A DNA stretch of 64,000 bases, from the NCBI GenBank assembly GCA_963681505.1, contig OY811987.1:3764978-3828977 (forward strand), given 5' to 3'. Below are positions 1-10,605 of the stretch, one piece after another. Origin of the DNA: Eunapius fragilis. Lineage: Eukaryota > Porifera > Demospongiae > Spongillida > Spongillidae. The first letter of the stretch is position 1. Every line of letters begins with the position of its first letter. Under the pieces are notes generated by a model, which saw only the letters and a program-made list of their open reading frames with translations, made no database searches and was not told the origin of the DNA. Made by a program: the position numbers and the translations under genes.

Positions 1-952
1 ACGTTTTTTGCATGTTCCTATTATGACACAAATCTAGATCCTAAGGCAGACAACCTTTATAACCTCCCAACGTGTTTTTAGTTTCGTACCCAGACTGTAC
101 TATGATTGGTTGACCATACCACAAGCCTTCTGCTTTAGACACACCTGTTATATGCACTGAAGTCTCTGTTCTGATTTCATATGCACATAGCAACTTTATA
201 GAATAAATTAAGATATGGAGTGATTTCTATACCACTTGCATGCCTCCATAGGGTCTGCATTTACGTTTACGTGCAATGATGTGTAAATACATGTATAGCA
301 ACATTCCTGTAGCTGTGGTCAACTAAAAAGTTCCGGAATTTCAGAATTTTTGTCGCAGCCACAGTAGCGGTGATGTAATCCATCCGCGCATGCGCAGCTG
401 TGACGTACTTGGGTGTGGCTAGGACCTTGCAAGGATTATTAAGTTCTAAGCCTTCTTGTGTGCCCATTCTCTATTTCATTTCGCCCCATATTCCCCATGT
501 ACATTGCGCGTATTAATAACACTTGTATTTAACCACGGATTGGTCTCGTCCCCAGACCCAGACCACATGACGTAACTGTAATAATATTGTTCTCCCAAAT
601 CATTGGGGGTCAATTGACGTAATCATGTGTATATTGTACGTAATACATGCACCCCCATGCAGTCCCCATCAATAAAATACGCGTCCCTAATTTTGCCAGC
701 TGCTGGCTGCTTAACGCGTATGCGCATGATCAACTGCTTCCAGGTCAGTGTTTGTCATGTGCCTGCTAAGCACCTAAGGTTTAACTTGCTATGAAGCTGC
801 TATGTGGACCACATACCTATTCAAGAAGCAGATCGGGGGCAACTACTCAATTTATACATTATAATTATGGTTATTGCACAGAAGTTGTTAATACAGACAG
901 ATAGATAAAAGCTGTCTAAAGAGAACTATCTGTGAAACACCACAGCAACAAT

Positions 953-997
953 CAGAACTGAGAATGCCAGGTGTGTTTCTGGCATTCTCAGTTCTTT
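953..997. repeat. Short perfect stem-loop
   Basis: The sequence around GAGAATGCCAG is repeated as its exact reverse complement after a short T-rich loop, giving a stem of about 18 bp. It could be the remnant of a very small palindromic element. No flanking gene uses it visibly as a regulator. Confidence 0.6.
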
Positions 998-1461
998 ATG
1001 TTCAGAGAATCAATACAGCTAGCTCATTCTCTTATTCCTAAGCTGCACGCGGAAGTCAGTATCGCGTTACGAATTGTGCGCGGAGATCAATTGACGTGCT
1101 TTTTTTGTACGATACCTGTTTATTAGGTCATGTCTCATTTGAAAACGTCACGCGCATGAACCCCGCCCCCGCCCTCCTGGATTATTTGATTTTTGAAATT
1201 CAACATTTTGAGAAGTATGAAACTACTTTAAAAGTTCATTTCTCACATTTCTCACAGTGAAAGTACACAATTATACAGCATATCCCATGAATGGTTTCAT
1301 GCCTTTTAGAGTTGTTAATCAAGTGAGTGGGTCAGGATGGCAAAATAATTTGCATAGTGCTATGATCTTGTGCTACAGCAAACAAAAGCATTCAGGTAGA
1401 TGATTATGCCCTGCCACGAATGAAAGACATATTTGCTACATCAGGTGGAGTACTGTTCTTA

Positions 1462-1566
1462 GTAGTCTCGTACCCAGACCCAAATTTTCACAGCTACGGA
1501 TGGATTACATCACGGTGATGTAATCCACCCGTAACTCTGAAAATTTGGGTCTGGGTACGAGACTAC
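1462..1566. mobile_element. 105-bp palindromic MITE (GTAGTCTCGTACCCAG ends)
   Basis: Arms starting GTAGTCTCGTACCCAGACCC and ending with the reverse complement surround a central palindrome (GATTACATCACGGTGATGTAATC). The whole unit can fold as one hairpin. Diverged single arms recur near 80-95, 541-560 and 35345-35365, so this is a dispersed family. No coding capacity is present. Confidence 0.75.
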
Positions 1567-3818
1567 GCTCTTAGCAACATTGACTTGTATGATGCTTATT
1601 GTAGCTGGAATTAAAAAAATATTTATGTGAATACCTCCACTGAACCAATATCACCGCTTACCTTTTTGGAGTGGCATCCACTCGTACCATCTGGCAGCAG
1701 ACTATGGAGCAAGTAATCAGAAAAATGCAATGCATGGAGAATGATATCATCATTGCAGGAGAGAATGAAGAAGAGTTCTATCCACATATAGTACATGTGC
1801 GTTTTGTAATGTACGCGCACAATGGGTTCATTGCAACAGGACGAAAAAGCCACATGCACACAACACGTGCAACACATTATATGCAACACAACCAGGAAAA
1901 CCGGTTAGCTGTTCGGAATACTCGACACGCATGTGCGGCCACATATATTACAGCGTTCTAACAGAACAAGTGGAACTTATATTTTGTAATCATCTAATGC
2001 CAGTTTGCCAGGAAAGGTTAAGCACCGAATCTCAGGATGTTCCTCAGCTGTGATTATTCCTTGGGTTAGTGGATTACCATAGACAATTTCTGCCTAATCG
2101 TAGCACTGTTGTATAAATTGTTTCATTATAGGAAGCACGCACAATCAGTGATCCGGGTTCAGTTCACCTCATGGAACTATATGCGTAAAACTTATCAGTC
2201 AGAATTAAGCCTTAAAAGTGATCCACATTCAGGAAGTATTAAAATCTCCTTTTCAGATTCGTTAATTCATAAGCCTTTGATAGCCCACTCATGAAATAAG
2301 AACAGTTCAACCTTCAGTTGAAGCTTGATAATGAGTTCTTTTTGCCATGCATGTCTAATTTCTCATGAATGTAGTGGGAAAATATATGGGTTGGGATATT
2401 TGAAGATAGTGCACCTCTGGCCTCATTCCTTGCCCTCCTGATTGCATCCAGGTGACAAACAGAATTAAACTCTTTCACATTCTTTGATGACTTCTACCAC
2501 AACTTTAGTGTCCTGGGTACACGTCGATCCCCAACAAGCGAACACTCCGAACATCAATTGTGCCTCCAACAGACCTATATATATATAGCCCATGCATATT
2601 CGATAAAGTGACTTGGTTTTGAGCTAGGGTATTGATTTTTTTTTTCCTGGTAGATAAATTGCTTAGAATCCAATGCATTAGGATAGTATGAAATAAATGT
2701 GATGTAATACTCATTCAGTTATTTTCCAGTTTGTATAGCCTCTTAGGCGGCTCCATCTAACTGGCCATATCCTCAATGCAGTCACGAATCTAATTGTGGC
2801 GCAGTATAACCAGAACACCCCCCCCCCCCCCCCCCACCCCCCACCCCCCAAGAAAAAAAACAGGGCATGGTATGGCACTGGTAGCTGCAGCTGGTCTCAA
2901 GAAATTGGATATAGACATGGTTATATTCTTAGCCACCTCAAATTTTACCTTGCAGGACAATGTTGTAGCCAGTTGTATAAACCTGTATGCAATTTTGTTC
3001 ACTGATGCTTCTTGTACCCTGTACATTGTACATCTCTTGTTGAGAAATCAAGTTGTCATTGCTTACATCAATTGCAAAGCATGTTAAGAACCCCATGAGG
3101 TGCACCCTGCCAGAGCTCTCATTTTACACTACAGTGTATTAAATACAGAACATCACTTGCGCGACTCACCGTGTCGCTCGTTCACCAGAAAATATTCCCC
3201 ATCATGTACTTACAACGATCGCTCTTAACCAGTAAATTTTTAGTTCTAAAGCCTCGGGAAAAATCGGTTGCCGCCTCAGCCTAGCTATAGTTCTAATTAC
3301 AAACCTAATGATCAATTTGTTGCAATTGCGTCATCCATCCGGAAGGGCAAAAAAATAAAACGACGTGAAACCGACAGACTACCTTACACAACGAAAAGTT
3401 TTCACGTCGGTACAGGCCCGTTAATTATCACATAACGGTACATCATTGTAATACAACCTGGTACGGTATCGCGAGGAATGACATATCGGGACGATGCAGT
3501 TTGTACAGACAGGTACAGGATGTAGTTACAGTCTGATATTACTTGTTTACATCCTGTATCATTACACAATGCCATATTGTTCCGATGTGTTGACAGGTCT
3601 GTACCAATTTGTAGGGCACGCGACATTACCATGTTGTTATTTCTACGCATTCTTGTATTGCACACTATACTACATGTAATAGTACACGTACGTACTTGCG
3701 CCGTTGCGCGTGATTACTATATGGAATTCAGCGACAATTTTAGTTCGAATACATTTGAAATTGCTGCAATACACTTTAAATCAAATGGTGATATCAATGT
3801 TAAGCTATAATATTCCAG

Positions 3819-5125
3819 TTATTGCTGACTACTTTCGGTATTAGGGACTGGTGGTGCTGGTGTTTCATCAAGTGCTGGTAGTCCGGCGTAGTCAAACACA
3901 CTGTCGTGTTCTGCAATGTCATCCAGCTGATCATCATTTGGGACTCCATGAAAAACTTCATCTAGCCATATGCTGAATTTAGCATAGGTGTTGTCTTCCG
4001 CTTTGGAATAACCCACTGTTCTTATGAATACACGCTAAAATTAAATGAGAAAGAGTTTATTCAAATCACATGTATATATCATTATGAGTGTTCTCTTACC
4101 AAAATGGCAAGGTTTTTTATGTAGACACCTAAGAATTCCAAACTTACACTGCACGAGTCTAGATACCTCTGTGCAAAGTCCTTGGTTTTTAGCCTACGGA
4201 ACACTTTGCAAGGATTCACACCAAACAGCTTAAAGAAAAAAGAATTGCAACACTGATGCATTTTAATTCGCCAACTTTGTACACATTACAGTTAAGTGCT
4301 AAAAATAAGCCACAAAACCTATACAAGAAGCGCCCCCCCCCCCCCCCCCCACACTATTATGTCATGGCTGTACATACCCTTCGGCGTTCCTCTGAACGTA
4401 AGTCGGTAAGTTTTTTCTTAGCAAACTTCACAGCCTTCAGGAGTTTTTGTGCATTAAGGGCATCAACACCTAGCACTTTTCCCACAACCTCCTGCAAAGC
4501 GTAATGGGATGATAGATAAGTATATATATACAGAAATGGAGCTACATATAACAAAAAATATTTAATACTGAATATAATGTTTTACTCACAGTGATTGCTA
4601 ACTTGCTAGGTTTTCTACGCACATCCTTGATAAATAGTATTGTCAGTTGAATGCAAAGTTCTTCCTAATGCATACATACACAATGACATAGGGGTTGATA
4701 CGTGTCCATGGATAGCTTACTTTATAGGGACTAGTCTCTATTGCAAAAGATGCAGCACTCATCTGTTCTAGAGTTTTATTCATTTTCTTCTGTTCTTCTT
4801 TAATGTTCTTCAGTTCCATGTTTATTTTTCGCAGCTCTTCCATTATGTTCTTGAGCATGGGCTGAAGAGGATGCTGTGGAACAGCATTCTCTACAGTCCC
4901 TGCATGGGAAGTAGTAGCTGGTGGAAGTGGCACAGGTAGAGCTTGAGATGTAGCACTACTAGTACCCGACGAAGCAGCGAAAGAAGAAGACATAGTACAT
5001 GCAGACGAGATAGTTTGACTTGAAGTATATGTAGGCAAAGATGAGGTCTGGGTAGTGGTCAAGTGAATAACTCTATTAGTATCACATGTTGATCGGAATG
5101 CAACCACACGATCCATCGTTAGCAA
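3819..5125 (-). CDS. Unknown transposon-encoded accessory protein, 283 aa, 5 exons
   Basis: Five exons (5125-4721, 4625-4590, 4491-4378, 4228-4148, 4034-3819) join with GT..AG introns into 283 codons without a stop. The start is the first Met; a second Met three codons on (5116) is equally possible. The N-terminal third is Ser/Thr-rich low complexity (residues about 15-80). A Lys/Glu-rich segment follows (about 90-125, KNIKEEQKKMNKTLEQM) that should form a coiled coil. The middle is basic and conserved-looking (DALNAQKLLKAVKFAKKKL, then FGVNPCKVFRRLKTKDFAQRY). The C-terminus is acidic and Pro-rich. I do not recognise the family. It lies inside the transposon, divergent from the transposase, so an accessory role comparable to the DNA-binding partner proteins of plant CACTA elements is an inference. 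A host gene captured by the element is the alternative. Confidence 0.65.
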
Positions 5126-5190
5126 CCACGAGCTTCCTCAACCAAAAAAAAAACGTAAATAAAGAAATTCCGGTCAAGATTAATTTCAAA
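5126..5190. promoter_or_regulatory. Probable bidirectional promoter between the two transposon genes
   Basis: Only 65 bp separate the outermost start codons of the two divergent transposon genes. Both must be driven from this stretch or from within the opposing 5' ends. No clear TATA box is visible. The call rests on gene layout alone. Confidence 0.4.
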
Positions 5191-8100
5191 ATGGATGCTG
5201 GCAAGGTGAATGTTTGCCCAATGCGAGTTGTTGTAAGTATTAGTTTGTTTGTTTTTAGCCCTTTTATTGCGATACATGCCAGAAAGGCTTCGATTTGAAG
5301 TACAGACTTGATCGGCATTTTGAAAGTGCTACGCATCGATCTCTAGCGGAAAGCTTGTCAATCGTGACACAACAGTTACACGTCGAATCCCGTGCCGAGG
5401 TATTTACGTGATTCAAGTTTACACACTTATTGGTTCACATATCATAGGATACCCTTGCACCCGATGATGATGTTCGCGTAGATCCTCTGGAAATGGCCAT
5501 TTCTCCACATCGTTCCATAGAGACAGAGGACCATCAGACAGAAGAACAGCTTGACATTGATGATGATGACGGTGAAGATACTGTCGAATTGGATGAAGGT
5601 TAGTAAAACATACATATGTATATCATTACCTTTTGTATTTTATACTGGGGTAGCATCTGTGCAACAGCTTTTGCAGATTCTTGGTAACTCTGCTCAAACA
5701 AGCTCTGCACCTTTTCCAAGTCTTCTATTTGCTATGCTGTTTTGTCTTATTCACAGTCCTCACCCTATGGTATGTTCTTTATAAAAATGGCACAAGTACA
5801 ATGTGCACAACATGTACTTATATTTCATCAGGGAAAATCCAACCTTTCATTTGTCTGGTTTGTGATGCGGATGGCAGGGCTTAGAGTACCAAACTTTGCC
5901 CAGGTGAAAAACTTTAAGCTGCCAGATTTTGTCTCTCCAACACGGGTGTGTTTGATACGAGTACTATTGTCCTTGTTTGCATATTTATAACAAAGATGAA
6001 TTTTATTTATACACCAGTATTTGTCACCACAAAGGTTGCCATTCTACTATCGTTCGATATCATCAGTCATATCACACTGTCTTGGAACACCAACAATAGC
6101 TTCAAGTTTAATCCGTTTCCCTGTTGAATCAACTACTACGTATACGTAAGGCTATATTATAATTGCATGTTAATTTTATTCCATTGTACTTTCAGAGAAA
6201 TTTACCATGGAAAGCGATGGAACAGTGATCCTCGTTTTGCAGCTCCAATGATTTCAATTGCAGAGGAGGTGCAGGTGTTTTTAAAGGATTGTGTCACTTT
6301 TCTACATCCGCAACTGGGACATACAACTGGAATTATTGCCAAAATCTATCATCGAAAGGTACAAGTATGTGTTTAAATCATTACAAAACTGATAGATCAT
6401 ACTTGCAGGATTTGGTTACTGATGTTCTTGTTAAGGTTGACACACTGCTTGATGCAAATCAATTCAAGTTCATGGTACCAAACAGTTGTCTCTACTACCT
6501 TCCAGACAATACTCTCATACTTTATGAGCAAGTCACAGTTGTGTCTTCTGCTATCGTATGTGTGAAAGAGAAACCATTGGATGTTGTGAGGTGGAATAGG
6601 ATTACTGATTCATTTATAAGGTTTTCTCCTGATGTATGTTATGTTCCTTTTTTTGTTATTTTTTAAAATTTCTTTATTCTCTTCTGCAGGAATGTGCTTC
6701 ATACTTGGCCGCACACCCTTTGAAAGCAAAGGCAGCAGGAAGGAAGGTTGTGATGCTGCCACTGATCCTTTTTGCTGATGACACCAGTGGAAATAAGAGC
6801 AAAAAATGGCACAAGTTTGAAAGCTGGTACCTCCTTCTTGCTGGCCTACCACGTCACATGAACGCCAAGGTGGAGAACATCCATTTCCTCTGCACATCTG
6901 ACTCCATGTCTGCACTGGACATGGCCAATCCTATTGCCGATGAATTGATTCTGCTAGAGGGCAGTGGTTTGGAAGTTTACGACGCTTTATACAACGAGCT
7001 CGTTTTAGTGATTGCTCCCATTCTTTTGTTTATTGCAGACAATCCCATGGCATCCCAGTTGCTCAACCATTTAGGGGGGTCAGCTATCAAGTATTGCAGA
7101 ATCTGCATGGTATGCATAATATGTGCATGCATATGTATTGCGTATTAATACAAGGATGTGCTTTATCTACATGTACATCTTTTTAAAGGCTGACAGAGAT
7201 GAATCTCCGGATGTCATAAGTACTAAAAGGACGTTGCAGGACTCACTACAGCAGATGGTAGTAATCTGTTCTCAACGCACACTGCAGTTGAAAGACCAAC
7301 ATCGTACGCTGTATGGTGTTAGAGAGGATAGCAACCCACTCTTACATATACCTGGTGATGCATACAGGTTTGCTGTAATATTGCGATGCTTGGTAATTAC
7401 TACTTTACTCTATACAGTTGTTTCCCACTGGAGTTGCTGCATACTCTTCTGCTTGGTCCTGTAAAGTATTTCCTGATAGATGTAATGGCTACCTTCAGCA
7501 GAGCGCAGAAGGAAGAAATACTTGCTCGGATGAAGGCATTCAACTTCTCTGGATTTCGCGTGAAAGTTCATGGCAATGTGTGCTATCATCACAAGTCGTT
7601 TGTGGGGAGAGACTATAAGGCATGGTCTCAGATGGCTCTCTTTATTATAAGCCCCTACCTCACAGAGGGACAGCAAAAAGTTTTGTTGGCACTGTCAAAG
7701 GTAAGGCGTATGAGTTGACAGTATAGTTATACACTTCGTATTTTGCAGGTTTTTCGCATTGCATATTGCGATTTCTTTGACCCTGCTGAGGCAGACACTT
7801 TGCAACAGACTTGTGTGGGGTTTGTGCATACCATAAGAGACTTCATGCCCTCCCTCTTACGAAAGCAGAAGGTACATTACTTCCTTCATCTTGTCGAGAG
7901 TATGGAAAACTACGGACCAACTTCATCCTACAGTGCCGAACGGTAAATACATCTGTCCATCTTTATGTACATGTATGTTTTTGTTAACGAGTGTGTTTGT
8001 TGTTTTAGTGTGGTATACAACACATAGCATGGACATCCCCAGGGCCCCCCCCCCCCCCCCCAACCCATCGGGACTAAATGACCCCCCCCCCCCACCCCCC

Positions 8101-9231
8101 GCCTTTCATGACTGAATGATGCCCCCCACTCCCCTCCCCAACTTCTTAGTTTTCAAGTAATAGGTATATTTTTATGCAGAACATTCTTAATTCATGGATT
8201 ACAGTTAATGTGTTTATTGTCCATTATTTATCTGTAATACAGGTGTGAGTCTTTTAACTCTTCTGTGCGTATACAAAACATCTATGGAAATAAGCAAGCT
8301 CCAAGTCGTGATATTGCTAACCACTTTGCGACTGTAGAGCATCTGCGCTACATTTGTGGCGGAGGACTGTTTAACGGCAATGAAAGGTTAGACATGTGAT
8401 ATTTGTATCCATTAATTCAACTCCAGCTTTACACAGCTGCAGTAAAGGTGTTAAAGACCTTTACAATACACACGAAGTGCAAGCTTTTTTAAACTCCATT
8501 CCAAGCAAGGTTTTGAAAGCAGAGCGAGAGATTTATAAACCTGGAACAGCACGTATGGTGAGTTGTAATCTATGTATTGAAGTTGATTTTATGCGTATAT
8601 ATAAATTACGTCTAGGCTACATCGTATAATGGAAAACTAAACCATCTCAAGCTTCATGCTACTGTAATTGATGGGACTATTGAAGAACTGCAACAGCTCG
8701 AGACTCCCTATAGTGTCATCACACACATGGGCAGTATGGATGACAACGTACAGGAGTACAGAGCGGTCGTCTCCAACTGTTCAGAGCTGGTCCATTCGGG
8801 GGATTATGTCGAATTGCACCCACCATTCTGTGAGGTAAAAGTTTCAATTCTTCAGAATTTTGTTTTGTTTATATGTACATGTCATATCCCAGTTCAAATA
8901 TGGTCAGCTACTGACTACATTCAAGCTCAAGTCGGGTCGTACCCTTTGCCTGGTACAAGGCTTCTTGGCAATGCATCTACCTAATGGACAGCCACTCCTG
9001 AATGAGTACGAGTGTCCACTATTCACCCTCTCACGGACGCTATTTACTGTGGATAGCACGAGGATTCAGAAGGCAATTTCAATGGTCCATGAATGTGGAA
9101 ACCACTGCAAGTTCGAAACGGCTGTAATTCTGAACACTGTAGAACGGGAGCAAGTGGCAGATACCAAGCTTGTGTTTGTACATGACTGGACACAGCTGAT
9201 CTATTGCCTTAATGTGTATTGTATTCTTTAA
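5191..9231 (+). CDS. CACTA/Plavaka-like transposase, 992 aa, 16 exons
   Basis: Sixteen exons splice into 993 codons with no stop: 5191-5232, 5259-5399, 5448-5598, 5654-5769, 5832-5945, 6018-6145, 6196-6358, 6409-6633, 6690-7109, 7189-7367, 7418-7700, 7749-7942, 8243-8386, 8437-8557, 8616-8834, 8893-9231. A C2H2 zinc finger occupies residues 18-40 (C18, C21, H34, H40), followed by an acidic linker. The core holds motifs typical of Plavaka/CACTA transposases: LILFADDTSGNKSKKW (about 385-400), NIHFLCTSDS, a further acidic site in IADNPMASQLLNHLGG, then KYCRICM (about 494-500). Near residue 720 lies CESFNSSVRIQN followed by SRDIANHFATVEHLRYICGGG. The aspartates are candidates for the catalytic DDE set. 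An intact frame means recent activity or selection; the high intron number also fits a domesticated gene, but the terminal repeats argue for an element. Family identification is from memory of motifs, not a search. Confidence 0.8.
8047..8140 (+). repeat. Poly-C rich tract in transposase intron 12
   Basis: Runs of C, one over 15 long, are interspersed with short A/G segments inside the 300-bp intron between exons 7749-7942 and 8243-8386. This is low-complexity sequence with no coding role. Confidence 0.8.
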
Positions 9232-9504
9232 AAGTTATAACAACAGTCGCAATGAACTTTGTCATTGAATTAGAGTTACGGTATATTTAACTCCATATAA
9301 GGATTTCATCTGCTTGCGTACAGGTTGTTTACGGCCCTGTTGCAGGTTGTTACTGGGTCGCTACAAGTTGTTAGCTACAGCATATATCCGGGTTGGTACC
9401 ATTCGGGCGTGTATCGAGTTGTTTTACACTGATCGTGTCAAGCCAGTAAACATCCTGTTGCAGGTTGTATACACCCCTGTACCGAGATCAAACTTTTCGT
9501 TGTG

Positions 9505-9600
9505 TATTATTATTTTTAAAGCAACCTCGGTGAGTATTCTGTTCTGTAGCTATGTTAAAGCAAACGTGACCGCATGTCGTCTTCCCTTTAGACATATCTC
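9505..9600. other. Short host spacer between transposon end and PTB gene
   Basis: Ninety-six bases separate the transposon's right terminus from the PTB start codon. The spacer contains a donor-like CTCG/GTGAGT (about 9524-9534) and an acceptor-like TTCCCTTTAG just before 9592. A small 5'UTR intron is therefore possible, with its first exon starting inside or across the transposon end. There is little room for a separate promoter. Confidence 0.4.
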
Positions 9601-9975
9601 ATGGCAGCAGCTGCCATCATGGCGCGACCACTCTTGCCTTCCTCCGAAATGGGTACTTCATTGCCACCGAAACGGTTCAAAGTAAAGAACATCGACGACA
9701 GAGATCGCATAATTCAACTAGGCTACCTCGAGGTGACAGAAACTGAGGTTACGTTTACGTACGAGTACCACCCAACAGAGGTCATTTACTGGCCGATGTC
9801 TTGCATAAGAAAATACGGCATCAGCACTGACAGTAAAGTTTTCGCCCTGGAAGCCGGGCGAAGGTCTCCGAGTGGAGAGGGACTCTATGCGTTTAAGACA
9901 GACGAGGCGCGCGAGATCAGCAAGAGAATAGACTTCTATGTGAACAGCTCTCGACCCCGCGTAGCAGGGAGGTGA
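9601..9975 (+). CDS. Single-exon IRS/FRS-type PTB-domain protein, 124 aa
   Basis: A compact protein consisting almost wholly of an IRS-type phosphotyrosine-binding domain (residues about 20-118). Family signatures are FKVKNIDD, GYLEVTETEVTF, IYWPMSCIRKYG and FALEAGRRSPSGEGLYAFKT, closest in feel to the FRS2/FRS3 adaptor PTB domain. Such domains bind NPxY-type motifs of receptors at the inner membrane. Known FRS adaptors are much longer, begin Met-Gly for myristoylation and carry tyrosine-rich tails; this one has neither. The first Met is used; Met7 and Met17 are alternatives. It ends 117 bp from the convergent SCPx stop codon. It may be a genuine minimal adaptor, a PTB-only isoform, or a 5' fragment of a gene disturbed by the adjacent transposon. 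The domain call is strong; the role is inferred. Confidence 0.8.
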   Translation: MAAAAIMARPLLPSSEMGTSLPPKRFKVKNIDDRDRIIQLGYLEVTETEVTFTYEYHPTEVIYWPMSCIRKYGISTDSKVFALEAGRRSPSGEGLYAFKTDEAREISKRIDFYVNSSRPRVAGR

Positions 9976-9996
9976 CGTGCGCCATCTTAAAACAAA

Positions 9997-10002
9997 AATA
10001 AA
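9997..10002 (+). terminator. AATAAA poly(A) signal of the PTB gene
   Basis: A canonical AATAAA lies 22 bp after the PTB stop codon. Transcription termination would run into the 3' end of the convergent SCPx gene, whose stop codon is at 10092-10094. Confidence 0.6.
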
Positions 10003-10091
10003 CTGTATGTCTTTGTATGTGCACAATATGTATGTATGTGTATGTATTCAATATGCAGTACATTTCCTCAGTAAAAAGTATTAATCTGCAT

Positions 10092-10223
10092 CTACAACTT
10101 TGCTTTAGTGGAATAAGGTAGCTTCCCATATATGGTGACCACGACTGCGCCTCCAATCCCAAAGTTTTGCTGAAGACCAATCCTGGCATCTTCAACTTGC
10201 CTCTTTCCTGCTACTCCACGCAG

Positions 10224-10267
<44 letters not shown>

Positions 10268-10528
10268 TGTAAATTCACCTGATTGACACTGACATAGCTT
10301 CTTTCTGCCTGCTGTACATACCTGCCAGCTTAGTTCTGCACACTGAGCTAATCCTGTTGCACCAATAGGATGGCCTATTGCCAAACATAGCGTTGAACAA
10401 GCAACGTTTCTATTGATTCGATATACCTTTACTTTCCAGTCCACCACTGGGATTGACAACCCATTGCTTACCAATGTAGCACACCTTCCCACCTAACGAC
10501 AATAGAAGGGGAAAAACGTGTGCACATG

Positions 10529-10605
<77 letters not shown>

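Larger units (their letters stand above)
1..3386. other. Non-coding region with small repeats
   Basis: No convincing gene is seen. Short open frames on both strands lack domain-like composition and splice structure. The stretch holds a short stem-loop (about 953-997), a 105-bp palindromic element (1462-1566), diverged half-copies of that element's arm near 80 and 545, and a poly-C run with CA/C-rich flank (2816-2850). The left end of the transposon follows at 3387. Confidence 0.6.
3387..9504. mobile_element. CACTA-superfamily (Plavaka-like) DNA transposon, apparently complete
   Basis: The left end CACAACGAAAAGTTT is matched by its reverse complement ending at 9504. A second shared block, TCGGTACAGG, lies a few bases further in on both sides, with a one-base length difference between the blocks. 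TA flanks both ends (3385-3386 and 9505-9506), consistent with a 2-bp target duplication. Subterminal regions (about 3400-3600 and 9310-9490) contain recurring motifs such as acaggttgt and ggtaca in both orientations, as expected of CACTA elements. Two head-to-head genes fill the interior: the transposase (5191-9231, +) and an unknown protein (3819-5125, -), separated by only about 65 bp. Family assignment rests on transposase sequence features; the boundaries rest on the inverted repeats. Confidence 0.75.
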
